Of a stretch of 58,026 nucleotides of DNA, positions 54,957-58,026 are shown one piece after another (the first letter of the stretch is position 1; every line of letters begins with the position of its first letter). Both the position numbers and the translations under genes were made by a program. The notes beneath the pieces are model-generated. The model had not been told where the DNA came from. It saw only the letters and a program-made list of their open reading frames with translations, and searched no databases. Origin of the DNA: Gammaproteobacteria bacterium (GTDB lineage Bacteria > Pseudomonadota > Gammaproteobacteria > Pseudomonadales > Cellvibrionaceae); the NCBI GenBank assembly GCA_022600975.1, contig JAHZJJ010000075.1:1-58026 (forward strand), read 5' to 3'.

Positions 54957-55903
54957 AATTTATTGTCCCTTAAAAGTTCTACATAAGCTTTTTCCATGCT
55001 ACATGTGTGCATAGATAATTCTTGGATGTGTATATTTTTGTTGTGTAGGTAGGATAGGGCGGACAAGGCAATATTGGTATCGTTAAATTTTATTGAGGTT
55101 GTTGCATCTCTACAATTAAAGTCCAGTGATAAATCAGCTTCGTAGCCTTTTAGCTGTGTTTGTAGATGCTCATAGGTTTGTTTTGATTCAACGATATTAA
55201 GCTCGTATTTGTAAAGTCTGTTTTTCAATTTTTCCAAGGTGTCATTGAAGACAATTTTTCCCTGTTCTATAACGATCACTCTATCACAGATTTTATCGAT
55301 AAAATCCATATTGTGAGAGGTGATCAAAAGGCTAGTTCCTTCATTGGCTACCTGCTTAAGTATGGCATTTTTTAGTGCTTCAGTAGTCTCTATATCTAGC
55401 CCTAGAGTGGGCTCATCTAATAAGGTTAGTTTTGGTTCAAAGATCAACGAGCACAATAGTGCTGTTTTTTGTCGGTTGCCTGTGGAAAGCTTTCCCACTT
55501 CCATATTTTGATATTTATTGAGCCCGAGGATCTCTATAAAATATTGTATGCGCTGCTTTATTTTTGAATTGTTGTAACCTTTCAAGCCCGCAAAATATTT
55601 GGCATTCTGTATAGGATTCAAGCGCCAATGACAATTTCTACTGCCCTCCAGAACAACACCAATTTTCTTTAAGTAGGGTCCGGGCTCGGTAACTTCTTGT
55701 CCGTCAAAATGTATATTCCCGGTGTCGTATTTTAATAGATGGCAAATCGACCTTATGGTAGTGGTTTTTCCAGAGCCATTGTTGCCGATAAGAGCCACTA
55801 TTTCTCCTTTCCCAACTGAAAAGCTTATATTTTCTAAGGCTTGCAGATCGCCATAGCATTTGTTAACTTTATTTAAAGACAATATTTCCTTGAACTTGGC
55901 CAT
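54953..55903 (-). CDS. ABC exporter ATP-binding protein
   Basis: About 316 residues. Walker A GNNGSGKT, a degenerate signature LSTGNRQK in place of LSGGQ, Walker B LTLLDEPTLGLD and the switch His in ITSHNMDF are in order. The C-terminal third (about 215-316) is an unassigned extension common in drug and lantibiotic exporters. It energises the ABC-2 permease encoded immediately downstream. ATG 55903 is preferred, with AGGT upstream, over TTG 55909. The pair is AT-rich. No biosynthesis genes are adjacent, so a self-protection role is not supported. Confidence 0.88.
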   Translation of the reverse strand: MAKFKEILSLNKVNKCYGDLQALENISFSVGKGEIVALIGNNGSGKTTTIRSICHLLKYDTGNIHFDGQEVTEPGPYLKKIGVVLEGSRNCHWRLNPIQNAKYFAGLKGYNNSKIKQRIQYFIEILGLNKYQNMEVGKLSTGNRQKTALLCSLIFEPKLTLLDEPTLGLDIETTEALKNAILKQVANEGTSLLITSHNMDFIDKICDRVIVIEQGKIVFNDTLEKLKNRLYKYELNIVESKQTYEHLQTQLKGYEADLSLDFNCRDATTSIKFNDTNIALSALSYLHNKNIHIQELSMHTCSMEKAYVELLRDNKL

Positions 55904-55984
55904 ATACAAATTACCTAAGGGTTTATTTTGATTGTTTGAGTAGTTGAAGTTACTGCGCGTTTTATTATTGCTATATTATCAAGT

Positions 55985-56440
55985 TTAACGACGCCTTTGG
56001 AAAAATTCTTTTACCAATAGTGCTGATTCCCGCTCCATAATTCCACCTTCCACCGTTATTTTATGATTAAAAAAAGGCTGTTGGTGCAGCTGTAGTTGGC
56101 TGTGCACAGCGCCGGCACGGGGCTCGGCGGCACCATATACAAGCCGGGTGATACGAGCGTGTATTAAGGCCCCAAAGCACATAGTACAGGGCTCGATCGT
56201 GACGTAGAGAGTGGCACTGGGCAGGCGGTAATTTTGTTGTTGCTGCGCGGCCTCGCGCAAGGCGACAATTTCTGCGTGGGCGCTAGGGTCGCAACTGCTG
56301 ATAGGCTTATTAGAGCCTTCGCCAATGATTTTTCCCTCAAGTACCACTATAGCGCCTACCGGCACCTCATTGTGCTCAGCTGCGCTGCTGGCTAGCTCCA
56401 GAGCTCGCTGCATAAAATTAAAATCTCGGGCAGTTGCCAT
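55985..56440 (-). CDS. tadA: tRNA-specific adenosine deaminase
   Basis: 151 residues. The cytidine/deoxycytidylate deaminase fold has H55-A-E57 (SAHAEIVAL) and PC85-x2-C88 (IEPCTMCFGAL), the zinc ligands and proton-shuttle Glu. It converts A34 to inosine in tRNA-Arg(ACG), allowing CGN wobble reading; it is essential in most bacteria. Its start lies one base after the rlmA stop, so the two RNA-modifying enzymes form an operon. Start ATG 56440. Confidence 0.95.
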   Translation of the reverse strand: MATARDFNFMQRALELASSAAEHNEVPVGAIVVLEGKIIGEGSNKPISSCDPSAHAEIVALREAAQQQQNYRLPSATLYVTIEPCTMCFGALIHARITRLVYGAAEPRAGAVHSQLQLHQQPFFNHKITVEGGIMERESALLVKEFFQRRR

Positions 56441-56441
56441 T

Positions 56442-57257
56442 TTAGGTGTCTCGATACCATTTGCGCACTATAAAGTCGGCTTCTAGATTTAGACTTTCAC
56501 AATTTTGCAGTGCGGTTTTGGCTTGGATACTCCCGGCCCAGGCGAAGGGGGTCATTGCCAGCAGATCGGCAACGGCCTGGTGGCCGCGAATGGCTATTGG
56601 GAAGCAGCAGCGCTCTTCAGTAAGCAGCGAAAATCCAGCGATCAGCTTGGGCGCGGTATGTAATTCGGGGTGCGAGTACAGCATGGTTTTGAGTGACCAC
56701 AAATGCTCTGGCCCTGGCGAAACATCCAACAAGATACCACCAGGCTTCAGTACACGTTGTAATTCCTCGCTTGGCCCTGGAGCAAAGATGCGTAGCAAGC
56801 GTTCAACACTGTGATGAAGGACAGGCAAGTGGTAATTGCTGGCAACTACAAACTGTGCTGAGGGCTGGCGTTTGGCTGCTAGTCGCACACCTGCTTTAGC
56901 TATATCAATGCCCGCCAATGCATCCGCAGGCCAGCCTGAAGCTTCGAGTCGACGGGTATAGTAACCCTCCCCACAGCCGATATCTAATAGGCGCATACCC
57001 ACCGCAGGGGGAAGCATCGCAACAATGCAGTCGGCCAGCTGTTGATAATGGCCAGCGTTTAGGTAACGCCTGCGAGCCTGTAGCATAGCCGCAGAATCTC
57101 CGGGCTCGCGACTGCGTTTGTGGTTGACCGCAAGCAGATTGATATAGCCCTCTTTTGAGCAATCAAAGCTGTGGCCGTTAGCACAGCGCCAGGACTTCAA
57201 ATGGAGTTCTGCAGCCGCCATAAGTGGGCGCTTACAATGTGGGCATTGCCAGATCAT
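56442..57257 (-). CDS. rlmA: 23S rRNA (guanine-N1) methyltransferase RlmA
   Basis: 271 residues. An N-terminal zinc site (CPHCKRPL...WRCANGHSFDCSKEGYINLL) and the class I SAM motif LLDIGCGEGYYTRRLE are as in RlmA, which methylates G745 of 23S rRNA in E. coli. The spacer KHKRSREPGDSAAMLQARRRYLNAGHY-like region (NHKRSREPGD) is a family mark; the G748-specific RlmA(II) version is the main alternative. Start ATG 57257 overlaps by 4 bp the stop of the GMC fragment, showing it was the second gene of that operon before the insertion. Confidence 0.93.
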   Translation of the reverse strand: MIWQCPHCKRPLMAAAELHLKSWRCANGHSFDCSKEGYINLLAVNHKRSREPGDSAAMLQARRRYLNAGHYQQLADCIVAMLPPAVGMRLLDIGCGEGYYTRRLEASGWPADALAGIDIAKAGVRLAAKRQPSAQFVVASNYHLPVLHHSVERLLRIFAPGPSEELQRVLKPGGILLDVSPGPEHLWSLKTMLYSHPELHTAPKLIAGFSLLTEERCCFPIAIRGHQAVADLLAMTPFAWAGSIQAKTALQNCESLNLEADFIVRKWYRDT

Positions 57258-57907
57258 GCAGTTTGGCTTACTTTTTTGGCTCGTGTCGGTGGAGCAGTGT
57301 GTTTGAGAATCAATGCTGCAGCTTTTTCGGCAATGGCAATGACTGGCGCATTGGTGTTGCCACTGATCAGGGTTGGCATTATGGAGGCATCTACTATGCG
57401 TAGTCCACTGATGCCTCGTACGCGCAATTCACTGTCGACTACCGCCATTGAATCCTCTCCCATTTTACAGCTGCCCACTGGATGATAAATCGTTTCTGCA
57501 TATTGACGAATGAATGTATGGATTGAGGATTTGTGCCTAAGCGCTGTTTGTGGATTCCACCAGTGTTTATGGTAACGTTGCAATGCTGGCTGCTCCAAAA
57601 TATCTCGCGCCATCTCAAACCCCTCTGTTAGTACGTTTACATCCTCTTGTGCACTTAAATAGTTGGGTTGAATAACAGGTAGGGCAGAGGGGTTTGGCGA
57701 CCTTAGGGTGATCTCGCCGCGACTTTTAGGTCGCAGCGCGCAGGCATGTAAAGAATAGCCGTAACCTCGGGGTTTCTTTAGCCCATGTTGAAACAATGGT
57801 ACTGGTGATAGATGAAACTGAATATCTGGATTGCCTTCAGTCAGGCTGGAGCTGGCAAAACCGCCAACCTCAGCCAGATTACTGGTTAATTCGTCCGAGT
57901 TATAGGT
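57254..57907 (-). pseudogene. GMC oxidoreductase, C-terminal fragment cut by an IS
   Basis: Open from about 57907 to the stop at 57254. It reads SDELTSNLAEVGGFASSSLTEGNPDIQ, then LHACALRPKSRGEI, the catalytic His in YHPVGSCKMG and Asn in SGNTNAPVIAIAEKAA, all from the substrate-binding half of choline dehydrogenase-like flavoenzymes. The FAD-binding half is absent: homology stops at about 57900, where an IS200/IS605-type end begins. Start codons inside the fragment (TTG 57796) are not meaningful. The rest of the gene presumably lies beyond the insertion, to the right of the window. The product would not bind FAD. Confidence 0.87.
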
Positions 57908-58026
57908 TTAAACCCCCGCCTTTCAGGCGGGTAGCTTTCAGCTAGCGGTTGTATTACCGTGTTTAGCTATGGAATATAGAACTGGCCCACACACGAAATA
58001 CAAAATTGAGTATCATTTCGTTTGGA
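57908..58026 (+). mobile_element. Left end of an IS200/IS605-family element (partial)
   Basis: The segment begins with two short hairpins sharing a TTTCA loop: CCCGCC-TTTCA-GGCGGG (57915-57931) and TAGC-TTTCA-GCTA (57932-57944). Subterminal imperfect hairpins rather than terminal inverted repeats are characteristic of IS200/IS605 ends. A Y1 transposase gene starts at 57969 and leaves the window. The junction with the GMC gene is between about 57900 and 57911, and no target duplication is expected for this family. Confidence 0.85.
57969..58026 (+). CDS. tnpA: IS200/IS605-family Y1 transposase TnpA (N-terminus only)
   Basis: Nineteen codons are visible: MEYRTGPHTKYKIEYHFVW. This matches the highly conserved start of IS200-type TnpA, whose YHFVW strand precedes the HUH metal-binding motif. 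TnpA is a single-strand DNA transposase using one catalytic tyrosine and recognising the subterminal hairpins. The HUH motif and tyrosine lie outside the window, so integrity of the gene cannot be judged. Whether a tnpB accompanies it is unknown. Confidence 0.88.
   Translation, partial: MEYRTGPHTKYKIEYHFVW

Overview
This 58 kb window is bacterial chromosome, most likely from an aerobic, probably marine gammaproteobacterium of the Cellvibrionales type (Microbulbifer-like). That placement is inference. It rests on a Pseudomonas-type FabY ketosynthase, a PsrA-like operator in front of fadBA, NhaB, and gammaproteobacterial gene orders: tRNA-Leu-tig-clpP-clpX-lon-hupB-ppiD, mltD-gloB // yafS-like-rnhA-dnaQ, and lpxH-ppiB // glnS-cysS. 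No plasmid or phage backbone, CRISPR array or rRNA was seen.

Layout. 1-1510 is AT-rich accessory sequence: the tail of an unrecognised gene, a small membrane ORF and a secreted alpha/beta hydrolase. 1619-6087 carries gor, a truncated-haemoglobin-like gene, a HIT hydrolase, a MITE and a GlxA/AraC-type regulator. 6236-12459 is a lipid block: fabY, an XRE regulator and fadBA behind a perfect 22-bp palindrome. 12630-22171 is the protein quality-control block (tRNA-Leu, tig, clpP, clpX, lon, hupB, ppiD), meeting mltD tail to tail at a shared terminator. 22514-29230 is mltD, gloB, a methyltransferase, rnhA, dnaQ and nhaB. 29807-36481 holds an SDR, nudC, sohB, an acrylyl-CoA reductase-like oxidoreductase, a patatin lipase and a lipoprotein. 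36500-39132 is a graveyard of mobile DNA: a truncated hydrolase paralogue, a terminal-inverted-repeat element, an isolated IS end and a full IS3-family element whose orfA is broken twice, around an aquaporin with an unusual second NPA box. 39148-46489 returns to core genes (DASS transporter, saccharopine dehydrogenase-like protein, lpxH, ppiB, glnS, cysS). 46511-50881 is a large UvrD-type helicase with RelE-like and ankyrin segments, then a FucP-type sugar transporter. 51212-53822 is a compact periplasmic redox operon: dihaem peroxidase, Tat-exported metallophosphoesterase, monohaem cytochrome c. 54189-55903 is an AT-rich ABC exporter pair. 55985-58026 is tadA, rlmA and a GMC oxidoreductase gene cut by an IS200/IS605-type insertion whose tnpA runs off the window.

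Themes. Stable core blocks alternate with small insertion sites. At least three different short non-autonomous elements have clear terminal inverted repeats. Two of these families show target-site duplications (5 bp and 8 bp) readable directly in the sequence. No complete multi-gene system of a new kind is proven here. The best candidates for new biology are the RelE-like/UvrD/ankyrin fusion and the peroxidase-phosphoesterase-cytochrome operon. Many start codons were placed from Shine-Dalgarno spacing and family length and often differ from the longest open frame.
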